Part shown: in pieces, positions 7,424 to 16,268 of the stretch
Layout: the number at the start of each line of letters is the position of its first letter
Position numbering within the stretch: the first letter of the stretch is position 1
DNA from: JAWPMT01 sp965242775
Lineage (GTDB): Bacteria > Bacteroidota > Bacteroidia > Cytophagales > Cyclobacteriaceae
Length of the DNA: 64,000 nucleotides
Assembly: GCA_965242775.1 (NCBI GenBank)
Contig: CBDETI010000034.1
Location: 62,001 to 126,000, forward strand
Reading direction: 5' to 3'
Translations under genes and position numbers: made by a program
Notes under the pieces: generated by a model
Database searches by the model: none
What the model was told of the DNA's origin: nothing
What the model saw: the letters and a program-made list of their open reading frames with translations, nothing else

Positions 7424-9301
7424 ATGGCTACCAACAGAACGGATACTAGTACCATCCGTCTCAAAATCAACGGAGAGGAAATCAAGAACTCCTACAATGA
7501 GCTAAACTCTGCTAAGAAAAAACTCATCAAATCCCTTAACGGGATGGAAAAAGGAACTCGCGAGTATGAAAAGACCAGTAAGCTACTGGAGAAAGTCGCG
7601 GACCGTACAGAGAAAGTAAGAAAGGAAAACCGGGAGGTAGCAAATGCGTGGAAGCGCCAAACTGCCGAATTCAAGAAGGGGCTTGATAGCCGGATTAATG
7701 GCATTTCATTGTACGGCACATCTATCGGCGATTTAAGATCTCAGTTTACGGGTGTTACGCTGGCTATGGATGGAACAACCAGAGCCAGTAAGCTTCTGAA
7801 AGTTGCGCTAATTAGTACGGGGGTAGGAGCGTTGGTTATAGCATTTGGATCTCTTGTCACTTTCCTCGCCACGACCCAGAGAGGCATGGACGCTGTAACC
7901 ACTGTAACCAGGCCCCTTTCCGTCATATTTCAGAGGCTTCTTGGTGTAGTGCAAGACTTTGGAGGTTTCATATTCGATAAACTCGCACCTGCTTTAAGGT
8001 GGCTGAAAAACGTAATGAAGGATATTGGGCTACTAGATGGTGAAGGGTTCCTGTCAGAATCTCTAGAGCAGGGCAGGAAATTGGATGAACTCACCAAAAA
8101 AATCCGAGACACGGAAATAGAACTCACCAAAAATCGAGGCAGACTCAATCGAGAATTTCAAGAACAAAAGCGAATCGCTGCGGATACTTCCAAAGATGAA
8201 AATGAACGTTTAGAAGCAGCGCAAAGGGCCAGAGAAGCATTTCAAGAACTTACGAAACAAGAAAATGAACTAACTGATTTGCGCATTAAAAAAATGATGT
8301 TGGAACACAGTTTTAATGACACGAGTAAGGCAGATGAAAAAGAGCTTGCTCAGCTCATAGCACAGAGAGAGGATCAGTTGGCACGGCAGGAAAAACGACT
8401 ACAAAGCATAGACGCGTTGGAAAACTCGGCATCCAGTGCTCGCATTGCTAACCTGGAAAAAGAAATGAAGCTCCGTGAGGAGACCCGGGAAAAAGGACGG
8501 CGAGATACGATAGAATCTGCCAAAAGCCTTGGAATCGAACTGGAGAAAGAGGTAACCATTGGTTCACAGAAACTCATCAAATTGGAAGAGACTATAACTG
8601 GCAAGAAGCTAAAAGAATCAGAGCGTCGCAATGCCATTGCTCGCAAGGAGATAGAAATGCAATTGGCTTTGGCGGATTCCTTCGGACAAGTCGTAGCGAA
8701 TGCCATACAAAGTTCACAATCATTTGACGACATGGCGGGCAACATTCTGAATGCCATTAAGCAAGAGATTGCAGGGCTCATCGCCAGGGGAGTTGCGGCA
8801 GCAGTATCAAACACCCTACTAAGTGGTGGACCTGCAGGGGTGTTTTTGGCTCCAGTTGCAGGGGCAGCGGCAGCGGCCATTTTTCAACAGATGGTACCCT
8901 CATTCAACACGGGAGGATTCACAGGATTTGGCGATCTCGGATTGGGTAGGAACTCCGGAGGTAACATTCGCGGTGTTGTCGAAGAGGGCGAGTACGTCAT
9001 TAATCGTAATATGCTAAGGGATCCGTATGTAGCGAACTTAACCAACTACCTGGAAGGCCTGAGGATTTCCGGAGGCGGTAACTCTGCGACTAATCAACAA
9101 CCCATCCAAGTAAGTAACACCCTGGATAACTCCGAACTGCTTGCTGCAGCAGACAAGATACTTCAGGCTGCGGCTGTCCTACAACAAGCGCGGCCACCCA
9201 TCTACATTGGCGATCGAAATGCAGCAAAAATTACAGAAACTGGCCAGCGTGTCCTTGCACAAGCAGAAGAAGCACGATCTAGGGGGTCGCTTAAGGGTTA
9301 A
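7424..9301 (+). CDS. Phage tail tape measure protein
   Basis: 625 residues. Residues 1-85 and 205-410 are long charged coiled coils; residues about 125-155 contain hydrophobic segments (VALISTGVGALVIAFGSLVTFLA), and 420-480 are Ala/Gly-rich with a second membrane-like stretch. This pattern of coiled coil, hydrophobic segments and Gly/Ala-rich end is that of tape measure proteins, which set tail length and help DNA cross the inner membrane. Length would predict a fairly short tail. The C-terminus (EEGEYVINRNML) carries the VV.EGE.vI motif frequent in Bacteroidota phage tape measures. No upstream ribosome site is visible because the start abuts a terminator. Confidence 0.8.
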   Translation: MATNRTDTSTIRLKINGEEIKNSYNELNSAKKKLIKSLNGMEKGTREYEKTSKLLEKVADRTEKVRKENREVANAWKRQTAEFKKGLDSRINGISLYGTSIGDLRSQFTGVTLAMDGTTRASKLLKVALISTGVGALVIAFGSLVTFLATTQRGMDAVTTVTRPLSVIFQRLLGVVQDFGGFIFDKLAPALRWLKNVMKDIGLLDGEGFLSESLEQGRKLDELTKKIRDTEIELTKNRGRLNREFQEQKRIAADTSKDENERLEAAQRAREAFQELTKQENELTDLRIKKMMLEHSFNDTSKADEKELAQLIAQREDQLARQEKRLQSIDALENSASSARIANLEKEMKLREETREKGRRDTIESAKSLGIELEKEVTIGSQKLIKLEETITGKKLKESERRNAIARKEIEMQLALADSFGQVVANAIQSSQSFDDMAGNILNAIKQEIAGLIARGVAAAVSNTLLSGGPAGVFLAPVAGAAAAAIFQQMVPSFNTGGFTGFGDLGLGRNSGGNIRGVVEEGEYVINRNMLRDPYVANLTNYLEGLRISGGGNSATNQQPIQVSNTLDNSELLAAADKILQAAAVLQQARPPIYIGDRNAAKITETGQRVLAQAEEARSRGSLKG

Positions 9302-9431
9302 GGGTCCCTGTGGTGGTACGGACTGCAAAGTCATAGATGCATCGGTGGATAGTTGCCTCAGAGGGCCAATAGTGCAACTCCATTGCTCTGTTTGCGGTGA
9401 ATCATTCGGTGCAAAATCTATAATCCGATAG
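9219..9431 (+). CDS. Small Cys-rich (zinc-ribbon-like) phage protein overlapping the tape measure gene
   Basis: 70 residues if started at the ATG at 9219; an earlier in-frame ATG at 9141 is possible. The part beyond the tape measure stop is Cys-rich: CGGTDC, a single Cys, then CSVCGESF, the spacing of a small zinc-binding fold. The overlap with the tape measure frame is 83 bases or more. It ends two bases before the fibre gene, so it tiles the space exactly. The Cys pattern argues for a real gene but the evidence is modest. Confidence 0.4.
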   Translation: MQQKLQKLASVSLHKQKKHDLGGRLRVKGPCGGTDCKVIDASVDSCLRGPIVQLHCSVCGESFGAKSIIR

Positions 9432-9432
9432 T

Positions 9433-10941
9433 ATGCCAGGGATCACTGCGCCAGATACTCCCCTCCTATCAAAAAACCAGGCTATCTACGAGGTATCCCT
9501 AAGTACACCTATACCCGGCGAACGGATAATTTGCTGGCTTTGGAAGGAGACGCTACCCCATTCTAACCAATGGGAATTTGTCACGGAGCTGAGGCAACCA
9601 GTAAACAACGGGAAAGCTTTTTTCAATCTGAGTAATATCCTGGAGAGCATTCTCAATTATGATAGTTTCGACTATCTGAAAGATCAGGTCCAGGTAGCCG
9701 AAAATGTTAGCTCCCGGCTGCGAGTGGAGTTTTTCCAGGACGCGGATGGCGTGTTAGAGTTACACGCCGAGGTTTACTCAGACAGCAATGGCCTGGTAAC
9801 CATCCCTGAGTTAACGAATGGCAAGCACTATCTATTTGTCGCCGACCAGGAAGACTCTGGAATGCAAATTACCGATGGCACCACTCCCATTAACTGTGAT
9901 CCTCCGGCAAAGTATATAGTTGGCAACCACATAAAAGGTGAGTATCACTATGAGGCCAACGTCACGGCCACAGGCTACAATCAAATAGAAGTAAATGCCG
10001 GTGTAAAGGTCACCATCTACGAGTGGGACAATCCCGACCATGAGGAAGACGAGGCCATTCCCGATGCTTTGAAGGCTGGCATGAGTCCGGAATTGTTTGG
10101 AATACCAAGGGTACTCCCAACTCCGTATGATCTAGGTGATGATCCCAATATAATTCACTGGTTAGACCCTTCACAAACCGACTATAAGACTCAGCTATCG
10201 CAAGAATGGTTTGATATCAACGCAAATCCTAACCCAGACACAGTTTCTAACTGGGAAATGCGGGTTGGCAATTCAAATAATGATGGTTGGGATTTCGCGA
10301 CTGAAGCAAATCAACCTCCTGTAGGACCGAACTTGAACGGCATTAGAACCATCAACCCTTCGGGACATGACACTTTGAGAAATTCAGGGTTTGGTAACTA
10401 TGGATCAGGTAAGCTGACCTTCGCAACTGTCATCAACAATTACCAAGCTCAATCTGGAGGTAACAGGATTTTTGACATTACCGACGTTGACGTAATAATC
10501 AACGTCGAGATGGCTTTACGGGCTATACCCGGCAACATTGGATGTCGGGTGATTGCTGGGGGTTCTGACGAAGATGCTGCGGCAGTATATAGTGGAACCA
10601 TCACCGACCCTCTGATAATCGTCTGTATCATGGACGGGACCACCGGTGTATCTCAGACATGGATTAACGGTAGTCTTCATGCGTCAGGAAACTGCCCCTC
10701 TTTTGATATTGGGCCATTCACAAGCGGCTATAATAGGGCATTGTTTGCAAAGCACAATAATTCCGGTCTCAACTCCATAGACGCTGAATTTGGAGATATG
10801 GGATGGTTTGACGAAGCATTGGACACGGACCGCAGGCAATTGGTTGAAGGGTTCTTTGCTCACAAGTACGGCCTTCAGGGTAATTTACCAGCTTCACATC
10901 CTTGGAAAACCATCGCCCCTACAAATGAGTCACTCCTATGA
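9433..10941 (+). CDS. Phage tail fibre/surface protein with LamG-type lectin domain
   Basis: 502 residues. The N-terminal 200 residues are beta-rich repeats like those of tail tip or fibre proteins. Residues about 235-490 form a concanavalin-A/LamG-like domain, recognised by the start (HWLDPSQT), repeated strands with Asn/Asp, and the typical C-terminal signature RRQLVEGFFAHKYGLQGNLPASHPW. Such domains bind glycans; here it probably contacts the host surface or decorates the tail. The stop overlaps the next start (ATGA at 10938-10941), the first of three such couplings. Confidence 0.7.
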   Translation: MPGITAPDTPLLSKNQAIYEVSLSTPIPGERIICWLWKETLPHSNQWEFVTELRQPVNNGKAFFNLSNILESILNYDSFDYLKDQVQVAENVSSRLRVEFFQDADGVLELHAEVYSDSNGLVTIPELTNGKHYLFVADQEDSGMQITDGTTPINCDPPAKYIVGNHIKGEYHYEANVTATGYNQIEVNAGVKVTIYEWDNPDHEEDEAIPDALKAGMSPELFGIPRVLPTPYDLGDDPNIIHWLDPSQTDYKTQLSQEWFDINANPNPDTVSNWEMRVGNSNNDGWDFATEANQPPVGPNLNGIRTINPSGHDTLRNSGFGNYGSGKLTFATVINNYQAQSGGNRIFDITDVDVIINVEMALRAIPGNIGCRVIAGGSDEDAAAVYSGTITDPLIIVCIMDGTTGVSQTWINGSLHASGNCPSFDIGPFTSGYNRALFAKHNNSGLNSIDAEFGDMGWFDEALDTDRRQLVEGFFAHKYGLQGNLPASHPWKTIAPTNESLL

Positions 10942-11288
10942 ATGTATTGAAATTCAAAACAGAGGATGAGGCAAATGCGACAAACAACCACATATGGTGT
11001 TGTATCCTGAAAATTGCTTCAACAAAATACGGGGGTACCCTCACCAGGCACAGCGATATGCAAGATGTCGATTTGGACAGTGTTCCTGATTCCGAATTGC
11101 TGAGCGACTACTACATATACTCTATCTCAAAGGGGGTAAGAGTATATAACAAAGCACTTACTCGAGGATTCGCTGAAGTGTTTGAAAATGAAGGATCCTG
11201 GTTCATTCCCAACCCTCAAGAGTCTCACCCAAGCCTTGATTGGGACACGGAATTGTCACCATTCACATATGAAAAAATTAAGGCATGA
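10938..11288 (+). CDS. Hypothetical phage tail-module protein
   Basis: 116 residues with no recognised domain; a Cys pair (WCCI) near residue 21 and mixed helix/strand composition. Coupled by ATGA overlaps to the fibre gene upstream (10938) and to the next tail gene (11285), which makes it part of the tail operon. Role unknown, possibly a fibre assembly factor. Confidence 0.5.
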   Translation: MNVLKFKTEDEANATNNHIWCCILKIASTKYGGTLTRHSDMQDVDLDSVPDSELLSDYYIYSISKGVRVYNKALTRGFAEVFENEGSWFIPNPQESHPSLDWDTELSPFTYEKIKA

Positions 11289-12061
11289 GCAGACCAGTTC
11301 TTACATCCGGCAGCTACTGGCTCTTGACAACAAAACCCCAGACCAGACGCTTCAATATGAGCGATCCGGAGTTTCTATATGTATATCCTCGGGAGGATAA
11401 AGCTGCAGCCAGGCTTTACTATGAAATTACCCAAGACGACAGCTCACAAGTCGTGAATTCTATCTCCCTTGGAGACCTACGAAGAGGTGAAACCAAAATC
11501 GTCGATATCAGTCAAGATGTAGAAGACTATGAAGGGCAAAAAGGCGCTGGAAGGACTATCAAGTCCATAAAATTCTACGTGCATACCTCCCAGACAGCAA
11601 CACCAGAGGACTATATAGTGGCTATCCCCTGGACTCCAACTAGTAAGGATAGAACAGCCATTTACTACGCCAATAGCTACGGAGGCTGGGACAGCCTTGT
11701 ATGTGAGGGAGAAAGTCAGGGAAACATTGAAAATGATCAGATCACCTCTCGCCGGATTCTACCCATAAACTACAATATTCAGCTTAATCCACAAGTGCTC
11801 CTGCAGGACAGCAGGGGCATGCAGGTTTTCACATTCACCACCGGTAAAATGCCCAGATTGGAGCGTGAGGCATTAAGAGATATGGCACTTAAAAAGCAGC
11901 TAGCTATATACTCAGTGATCAATCAGACGAAAGTAAAGCTGCCAGCCATTTTCGATGAAAGCAGTATGCCTCTGGCTAGTTCTTTCTCCAACATCACTAA
12001 CCTCGCTTTCTCTTTAAGATTTGCATGGGAAGCCAAAGCGCTTGACAGGGTAGAATCATGA
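11285..12061 (+). CDS. Phage tail protein, unknown family
   Basis: 258 residues, beta-rich and soluble, with an NSYGGWDSLVCEG segment and a terminal helical part. It is coupled by ATGA overlaps on both sides. Similar size proteins between a fibre and a large baseplate-type protein in Bacteroidota siphophages are tail tip components. The family is not recognised, so the assignment is by context. Confidence 0.5.
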   Translation: MSRPVLTSGSYWLLTTKPQTRRFNMSDPEFLYVYPREDKAAARLYYEITQDDSSQVVNSISLGDLRRGETKIVDISQDVEDYEGQKGAGRTIKSIKFYVHTSQTATPEDYIVAIPWTPTSKDRTAIYYANSYGGWDSLVCEGESQGNIENDQITSRRILPINYNIQLNPQVLLQDSRGMQVFTFTTGKMPRLEREALRDMALKKQLAIYSVINQTKVKLPAIFDESSMPLASSFSNITNLAFSLRFAWEAKALDRVES

Positions 12062-13878
12062 TAGGAATTAGGTACAAAGAGACGGATTTGAACCTCGGAA
12101 GTGATTTTGTTATTGATTGGCAATTGGACGATGATATTTTTGACTTTGATAACATTGGAGAGGGTCATAGCTGGCCGGTGCGAATACCCAAGGAAGGCAA
12201 TCATCAATTATTCTTCTTTGCTGGAGAACCCGAAATCGGACCCATTCATAAAACGTACGACGACTTTTACATTACCAGGGACGGCAACGTATGGTGGGAG
12301 GTCAGTTTCCGCCATAGAAAAAATACGGAATTCCACATAGAAGGGACTTTATCCCTTGTAGATAGCCCATTACTCACAGCGCTGCAATCTGGTATCCGCA
12401 CTTATATCACCGCAAAGTTTGGAATCGTTGACGAACTAGAGCCGGTTTACCCTGAGTTGCACTTCTATAATAGCCCTGTTACCAGCTCCGATGACCAAAT
12501 TGTCAATTACAATGACGAGGGTTCCGGATCACCCGTAGTGACCATTCCATGCTGGTATTACTTGGATATTCTAAGGCATGTAATGGAGAACATTGGCATG
12601 ACCCTGATTGATAACTTCTCAATTTCAGGTGAGTTATTTCAAAAACTGATCCTCATACATAATCGGAGTGTACCAAGTGCCGTTGAGGAACGAAACGTTT
12701 CAGACTATGTAACTGATATTAAAGTTTCAGACCTGCTGAGTATTGCACTCACCCTATCTGCGTCCTCTGTGTCCCTCCGGATCAACAGAAAGACGATTGA
12801 AGTAAATGATCATGTGAGGGTGACAAAGAAAATCGCGGTTGATCTTGCCGGGAAGGTCGCATCATATGAAACTGATGAGATCGCAAGCCGAAAATTTGAG
12901 ATTTCCTACCCTCTATCCAACGACAGCGTATTAACCGCCCAGATAGTCCCTGAAGGAGTGGACAAGGGCGAATATGATACGCTGGCTCTATTTGAGGCCG
13001 AAACGGGACTAACCCCTGGTGACTATGCTTTTGTGAAAAGGGAGAATGCATACTATCGAGCCATCGACAACAAAGGATCCACGGAAATAGTGTTTTATAC
13101 ATACGCTTTCCCCAATTTGATTGTTGGTGATGACTCCACAGAAGCAACTCCCATAGAGATACCGGTACTTCCCACCTTCTTTGACAATCATCTGTACCGT
13201 GAGATTCAAAGCTCACAAATGAAAGTCATAGAGAGCCCAACGACCGCTGGGCGTGTTCGTATCATAGATTTACCAGGCGATTTCTTCCCAAGAACAGACG
13301 AGGAAATCAAACTGGAAGAGGATCATGATAATGTAGCCAAGTACACCGAAATATACCATGAAGTAACAGCCATCAACTTCGCCAACAAGTGGGTGGAGTT
13401 GGACCTTGATTTCTTTGAAGATGTCAACCTATCCCGCATATTTGTCCGACTACCTATTGACCAATTTATGCCGGTGATCGGGGAAAAAATCAACCACCAC
13501 GCAGCAGACTTAGCCCCTGATACGTCCACTGCTCGTATAGCCATATACTACGGCACCCAAGACGATACGCAGGGCAACCCTTACGCAATGGCAGCGCCTG
13601 GAAATTACAGCTCGGATGTCACGAAACTAGGCTCCTTCACACTGAATACTGTAGGCGAAGACAGTATCATCTTAACTAAATGGCAAACGCTCTCTGCCTT
13701 TCTTGGGCAATCAGAAATAGTTAAGCTTTTCACTAATCTCAGTGAAGTGGATATCATTGATGTTTACCGGCAAAAGATATTACGGTGGGAAAAAGGGCTT
13801 CTCAGATTGAAGTCCATTAACAGCACGCTTACCCAACGCGGTATAGAAGGTCAGGAGATAGAAGGTTACCGAATATGA
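12058..13878 (+). CDS. Large phage tail tip/baseplate-type protein
   Basis: 606 residues, rich in beta strands and Asp, without membrane segments. The N-terminus (FVIDWQLDDDIFDFDNIGEG...PVRIPKEGNHQLFF) has the style of Bacteroidota prophage tail proteins in which an Asn-rich loop follows an imposed Pro-x-x-Ile-Pro. The length and position after the tape measure and last in the tail operon suggest a tail tip or receptor-contact protein. It is followed by 264 bases without a gene. Confidence 0.55.
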   Translation: MIGIRYKETDLNLGSDFVIDWQLDDDIFDFDNIGEGHSWPVRIPKEGNHQLFFFAGEPEIGPIHKTYDDFYITRDGNVWWEVSFRHRKNTEFHIEGTLSLVDSPLLTALQSGIRTYITAKFGIVDELEPVYPELHFYNSPVTSSDDQIVNYNDEGSGSPVVTIPCWYYLDILRHVMENIGMTLIDNFSISGELFQKLILIHNRSVPSAVEERNVSDYVTDIKVSDLLSIALTLSASSVSLRINRKTIEVNDHVRVTKKIAVDLAGKVASYETDEIASRKFEISYPLSNDSVLTAQIVPEGVDKGEYDTLALFEAETGLTPGDYAFVKRENAYYRAIDNKGSTEIVFYTYAFPNLIVGDDSTEATPIEIPVLPTFFDNHLYREIQSSQMKVIESPTTAGRVRIIDLPGDFFPRTDEEIKLEEDHDNVAKYTEIYHEVTAINFANKWVELDLDFFEDVNLSRIFVRLPIDQFMPVIGEKINHHAADLAPDTSTARIAIYYGTQDDTQGNPYAMAAPGNYSSDVTKLGSFTLNTVGEDSIILTKWQTLSAFLGQSEIVKLFTNLSEVDIIDVYRQKILRWEKGLLRLKSINSTLTQRGIEGQEIEGYRI

Positions 13879-13927
13879 TTGTAAAGAATTCGGACCCTTT
13901 ACAAGGTTTTGTGGTGTAAGACCCAAA

Positions 13928-13947
13928 AATACCCAGTTTTGGGTATT
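13928..13947. terminator. Hairpin at the end of the tail operon
   Basis: AATACCCA (13928-13935) and TGGGTATT (13940-13947) form an 8-bp stem with a four-base loop. The run of T needed for termination is on the minus strand side (TTTTT after the stem), so it may stop leftward transcription coming from the repressor side rather than the tail operon. The rest of 13879-14142 holds only A/T-rich sequence and no recognisable gene. Confidence 0.4.
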
Positions 13948-14142
13948 GCAAAAGTTAACTGGATTTACACGTTATAGCAGATGCTATATTTTAGTTAAAA
14001 AATCACAACTATCCTAAACAATTTCGCTCATTTTCCTAAGTCATTCGGTATAGCGGTGTTATATTCGTAATGTCATACCTCAGACGGAGGTGTGCATCCT
14101 ATCTTTTCATTGAAAATTTTAAAAATCAAAAATTTTAACACA

Positions 14143-14322
14143 ATGAAAAATTTAGGAAAAACATTTGTTGCCTTCGTCGCAATACTACTCTTGACATTCA
14201 GCTGTGGCGATTCTTCTCTAATTGATGAGATAAAGGAAATTAAGCCTAGCAAGCTTGAAAGCTGCAATGGTAACGAAGGATGCGATGATGATGGGGATAC
14301 TCCCCCACCTCCAGGCAGCTGA
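14143..14322 (+). CDS. Small lipoprotein, possible secreted signal or moron
   Basis: 59 residues from the ATG at 14143 (an earlier ATG at 14092 lies in A/T-rich leader sequence). A signal peptide ends in a lipobox LLLTFSC, so the mature product is a 42-residue lipidated peptide. Its end is unusual: SCNGNEGCDDDGDTPPPPGS, with two Cys that could form a disulfide, an acidic run and four prolines. It is the first gene of a two-gene unit with the membrane TPR protein downstream; a terminator hairpin separates the two. No family recognised. Confidence 0.6.
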   Translation: MKNLGKTFVAFVAILLLTFSCGDSSLIDEIKEIKPSKLESCNGNEGCDDDGDTPPPPGS

Positions 14323-14344
14323 TTAAGTAATAGCTGTGGCAAAT

Positions 14345-14390
14345 CGCTTGCGGTTGATTCACAAAACAACAGCATCCGCAAGCGGTTTTG
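14345..14390 (+). terminator. Terminator or attenuator between lipoprotein and TPR genes
   Basis: CGCTTGCGG (14345-14353) pairs perfectly with CCGCAAGCG (14376-14384), followed by GTTTTGT. The T run is short, so read-through into the TPR gene at 14413 is possible; the arrangement could make the small lipoprotein transcript more abundant than the downstream one. Confidence 0.5.
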
Positions 14391-14412
14391 TAATTGAAAC
14401 CAAAAATGGAAA

Positions 14413-15699
14413 ATGAGAAAGGGCCTACTCACTACTTTGATTCTCCTCGGAATATCCTCCATTCTGCATTGCCAGAAACTTTATACAGAAGCTTATGAAT
14501 GTTACAAAACGGATAGCACAAAAGCTTTTTCTAATCTGGCACTATTTCTAGAAGAGGCCAGCGGTGAAGATTTGGGAAAGGGGCAATTCCTACTTGGATA
14601 CATTCGACAATACTACGGCCACGAGAATCAGGCTATTCATCACTACTATGAAGCATTAAAGTACTACCCCAGGAATGAGATCGCCGGAGATATTTATAAT
14701 AAAATAGGCAGCCTGTTTTTACAGGCAGGATCACCAGATAACGCCCTCTCATATTTTGAAGAAGCTCGCAATATCTGGGGGAAGGACAATCTAAGTAAGC
14801 AGTCAATCGCTTACTTAAAAATCGGTCAATGCCAGATGTTTATGGATAATTGGACGAAGGCACATGAATCTCTAGAGCGTGCACTACATCTTGCAATAGA
14901 GTCCGGTTCTAAGAAGAGGACTTTTGAGGCATTGAAGTCACTGGGAATTCTGAATTTTGAACAAGGCTATTTTCATAGATCCATAAAGAATTACAATGAT
15001 GCGTTGATTTACGCATCCAATCGAAATGACTCAGCAACCATTCTTAATAACAAGGGAAACTCCCTCCTAAGTTTGAATAGCCTTGATAGTGCGCAGGCAT
15101 TACTTGATGGGAGTATTTCAATGAGAAGTGAAACAAATCAAGACTTGCTTACTCCATACTATAATTTAGCCAGAGTAGCTCTTGCCAATAGTGACACTGC
15201 CCTGTCCATATCATACCTAGAGAACTCAGTGGCCGGCAATAGACTGCACAGGCTGCACCAGGGGATGAGACAGTCTTACGAATTGCTAAAAGAGTTACTT
15301 TATAAAAAGGGAGAAATTGAGAAATACGTGGCGTATTCTCGAGAGTTCGACCACCTCATGTTTGAAAATGTAGAAGAATTTGAAAGCTTAGAAAGAACCG
15401 TAGACTTACTTCAAATGGCTAGGACTGAAGAGAAAATCAGTTATGAAATGGCTAGGAATAGAGATTTCTGGCTTAAAGTATTGTCTTGGTCTATTGGTCT
15501 AACTACGGCAATTGTATTACTTGGATATATTTTCTATCGCCGACGACAACTACAGCAAATGGCCGATGTGAGTGAAAACTTGGTACCTGAGGGTCACGAG
15601 CATCTAAAAACAGTAATCCGGATATTAAAACTCTCCAATAGAGAATACAAACGAAATTATGATGAGTTAAAGGATTTACATGCCAATAAGAAGTCCTAA
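14413..15699 (+). CDS. Membrane-anchored periplasmic TPR protein next to the phage repressor
   Basis: 428 residues. A signal peptide (MRKGLLTTLILLGISSILHC) is followed by about seven tetratricopeptide-type helix pairs (residues 25-335), one membrane helix at about 350-373, then a basic stop-transfer RRRQ and a 55-residue cytoplasmic helical tail. This is the front half of the Bacteroidota sensor layout TPR-membrane-output, but the usual LuxR-type DNA-binding or histidine kinase output domain is missing. The stop codon overlaps the stop of the convergent repressor gene (CTAA at 15696-15699). It may sense a periplasmic ligand and act on a partner inside the cell; the upstream small lipoprotein and the repressor are the obvious candidates, which is inference. 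Confidence 0.65.
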   Translation: MRKGLLTTLILLGISSILHCQKLYTEAYECYKTDSTKAFSNLALFLEEASGEDLGKGQFLLGYIRQYYGHENQAIHHYYEALKYYPRNEIAGDIYNKIGSLFLQAGSPDNALSYFEEARNIWGKDNLSKQSIAYLKIGQCQMFMDNWTKAHESLERALHLAIESGSKKRTFEALKSLGILNFEQGYFHRSIKNYNDALIYASNRNDSATILNNKGNSLLSLNSLDSAQALLDGSISMRSETNQDLLTPYYNLARVALANSDTALSISYLENSVAGNRLHRLHQGMRQSYELLKELLYKKGEIEKYVAYSREFDHLMFENVEEFESLERTVDLLQMARTEEKISYEMARNRDFWLKVLSWSIGLTTAIVLLGYIFYRRRQLQQMADVSENLVPEGHEHLKTVIRILKLSNREYKRNYDELKDLHANKKS

Positions 15700-16127
15700 C
15701 CCCCTTTAGAGTTCCTAAGTTCGTTTTTTAGTGACTCCACTAAATCATTCTTGGTAGAAATGATATCCTCCAGGTCCTTGACCCTTTGCTCTAGACTCTC
15801 CACCACTACTTTATAATCCGCCACCTTCTGATTCCTCTCCTCAAGCATGGTTTGGATCTTGGTAAGATCATTGATGTATTCCTGGGCATCCTCCGAGTAG
15901 ATCATAAGAACCTTAGTCTCGTCGAATTCGGCAAGGCGAGGCACCTCATCCCTCACGTTGATCCGGAACGCCTTACCAAAAGCTAGCCAGGTTTCCACCG
16001 GCAAACGTTCCTTTGCACACCAGTTAGCTATGGTATTTTTGTCCTTCTTCAGTTTGCGAGCAACGGTAATCTGGGTTGTATTCTCCTCTATAAGGCGTTT
16101 GAAGATTTTCCCCTCGTGGTGTTCCAT
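15696..16127 (-). CDS. Phage repressor-like HTH protein with coiled-coil C-terminus
   Basis: 143 residues. Residues about 5-50 form an XRE/CI-type helix-turn-helix (TQITVARKLKKDKNTIANWCAKERLP), residues 85-143 a long coiled coil probably for oligomerisation. It is the only leftward gene in this region and faces the early genes across a 141-base divergent region with two palindromes (16140-16155 and 16222-16245), the classic lysogeny switch. There is no S24 peptidase domain, so induction would not use RecA-driven self-cleavage; release from DNA must have another trigger. Confidence 0.7.
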   Translation of the reverse strand: MEHHEGKIFKRLIEENTTQITVARKLKKDKNTIANWCAKERLPVETWLAFGKAFRINVRDEVPRLAEFDETKVLMIYSEDAQEYINDLTKIQTMLEERNQKVADYKVVVESLEQRVKDLEDIISTKNDLVESLKNELRNSKGG

Positions 16128-16139
16128 TTTTGGTCCTTT

Positions 16140-16155
16140 TAGGATAATTATCCTA
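16140..16155. promoter_or_regulatory. Perfect 16-bp palindrome, repressor operator candidate
   Basis: TAGGATAATTATCCTA is perfectly self-complementary and starts 13 bases upstream of the repressor start codon, in the divergent control region. A dimeric HTH protein would bind such a site; autoregulation of the repressor is likely. Confidence 0.6.
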
Positions 16156-16221
16156 TGGTGTTAGGCAAATAAACTCAAAGTTTTGGTAAAAAAAATGCAT
16201 CAATAGGCATAAAGTACTATT

Positions 16222-16245
16222 TTATTAGTATAATTGTACTAATAA
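16222..16245. promoter_or_regulatory. Imperfect 24-bp palindrome, early operator candidate
   Basis: The arms TTATTAGTA and TACTAATAA are exact complements; only one symmetric base pair in the centre does not match (22 of 24 positions symmetric). It lies 24 bases before the first early gene at 16269. It differs in sequence from the palindrome at 16140, so it may bind the Cro-like protein rather than the repressor. Confidence 0.55.
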
Positions 16246-16268
16246 ATAATCAGAAAATAAGTCTGACG

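Noticed and set aside
8374..8880. 168-codon minus-strand frame in the tape measure gene
   Set aside because: Shadow of the coiled-coil coding region; its Ser/Arg-rich translation is typical of antisense frames.
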